Shown in pieces: positions 5,373 to 5,567 of a DNA stretch of 5,567 nt (positions within the stretch are counted from its first letter, which is position 1; each line of letters starts with the position of its first letter). Where the stretch lies: assembly GCA_030537915.1 (NCBI GenBank), contig JAUNUZ010000184.1, positions 1 through 5,567 on the forward strand. The letters run 5' to 3'. The translations under genes and the position numbers were made by a program. The DNA comes from Micrococcales bacterium (GTDB taxonomy: Bacteria; Actinomycetota; Actinomycetes; Actinomycetales; Dermatophilaceae). Below the pieces are notes generated by a model that ran no database searches, was not told the DNA's origin, and worked only from the letters and a program-made list of their open reading frames with translations.

Positions 5373-5567
5373 ATGACGGCGTCGCCCCGCACCAACTTGC
5401 TGACCATCGGCGACCTTACCGAGCGCACAGGCGTGCCGCCGGCAACGCTGCGCAGCTGGGAATCACGTCACGGCTTCCCGCGCCCGACCCGCCAGGTCGG
5501 CGGTCACCGCAGGTACGCCGAGCCTGACGTCGCTGCGGTGCTGGCCGTGATGAGGCACAGGGAGTCG
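5373..5567 (+). CDS. MerR-family transcriptional regulator (N-terminal DNA-binding part only)
   Basis: Divergent to the carotenoid operon and probably its regulator. Only 65 residues lie in the window and the frame is open at the right edge. They form a MerR winged helix-turn-helix: LLTIGDLTERTGVPPATLRSW (9-29) is the helix-turn-helix, and GFPRPTRQVGGHRRY (34-48) is the wing with its typical R-Y ending, followed by a helix from about residue 51. The WESRHGFPRP form is that of MerR proteins carrying a C-terminal sensor domain, such as the cobalamin-binding light sensors (LitR/CarH type) that control carotenoid genes, or DICT-domain proteins. Which one applies cannot be told because the C-terminus is missing. 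Start chosen at the ATG at 5373: it fits the usual short N-terminus and a possible leaderless promoter; the Shine-Dalgarno match (GGTCGGA) is poor. Family assignment is firm, role inferred from position. Confidence 0.88.
   Translation, partial: MTASPRTNLLTIGDLTERTGVPPATLRSWESRHGFPRPTRQVGGHRRYAEPDVAAVLAVMRHRES

Noticed and set aside
1..5567. A wholly new defence or mobile system
   Set aside because: All genes belong to known carotenoid, P450 or MerR families, and no transposase, integrase, array of repeats or tRNA-like segment was seen.

Overview
The window holds a compact carotenoid biosynthesis operon of a high-GC Gram-positive bacterium (Actinomycetota). The evidence for the host is the strongly GC-rich coding sequence, the stop-start overlaps between genes, and above all the split small-membrane-protein lycopene cyclase (CrtYc plus CrtYd), which is typical of actinobacteria such as Brevibacterium, Dietzia and relatives. 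The genus cannot be fixed from this sequence alone.

Layout. Six genes run leftward on the minus strand, in pathway order from right to left: crtE (geranylgeranyl diphosphate synthase, about 5281 to 4241), crtB (phytoene synthase, 4244 to 3372), crtI (phytoene desaturase, 3375 to 1744), crtYc (1703 to 1350) and crtYd (1353 to 1018), the two lycopene cyclase subunits, and a cytochrome P450 (1021 to the left edge, C-terminus cut off). Four of the five junctions overlap by 4 nt (ATGA or GTGA). The exception is crtI-crtYc, a 40-nt gap; a 14-codon reading frame begins on the crtI stop (GTGA) and ends on the crtYc start (TGATG). Divergently, on the plus strand from 5373 to the right edge, lies the start of a MerR-type regulator (DNA-binding domain only). 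The roughly 90-bp divergent control region is distinctly richer in A/T and carries an 18-bp imperfect palindrome (5332-5349), the best operator candidate.

How the genes work together. CrtE makes GGPP, CrtB condenses two GGPP to phytoene, CrtI desaturates it to lycopene, CrtYc/CrtYd cyclise the ends, and the P450, whose visible motifs closely resemble the CYP175A1 beta-carotene hydroxylase type, probably hydroxylates the rings. The predicted end product is therefore beta-carotene or a hydroxylated derivative such as beta-cryptoxanthin or zeaxanthin. No crtU aromatase, lycopene elongase or non-haem crtZ hydroxylase is visible here. The MerR protein is the obvious candidate to control the operon, possibly in response to light or stress, but its sensor domain lies outside the window.

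Both edge genes are incomplete. I saw no RNA genes, insertion sequences, CRISPR arrays or long repeats; no gene-free stretch exceeds 300 bases.
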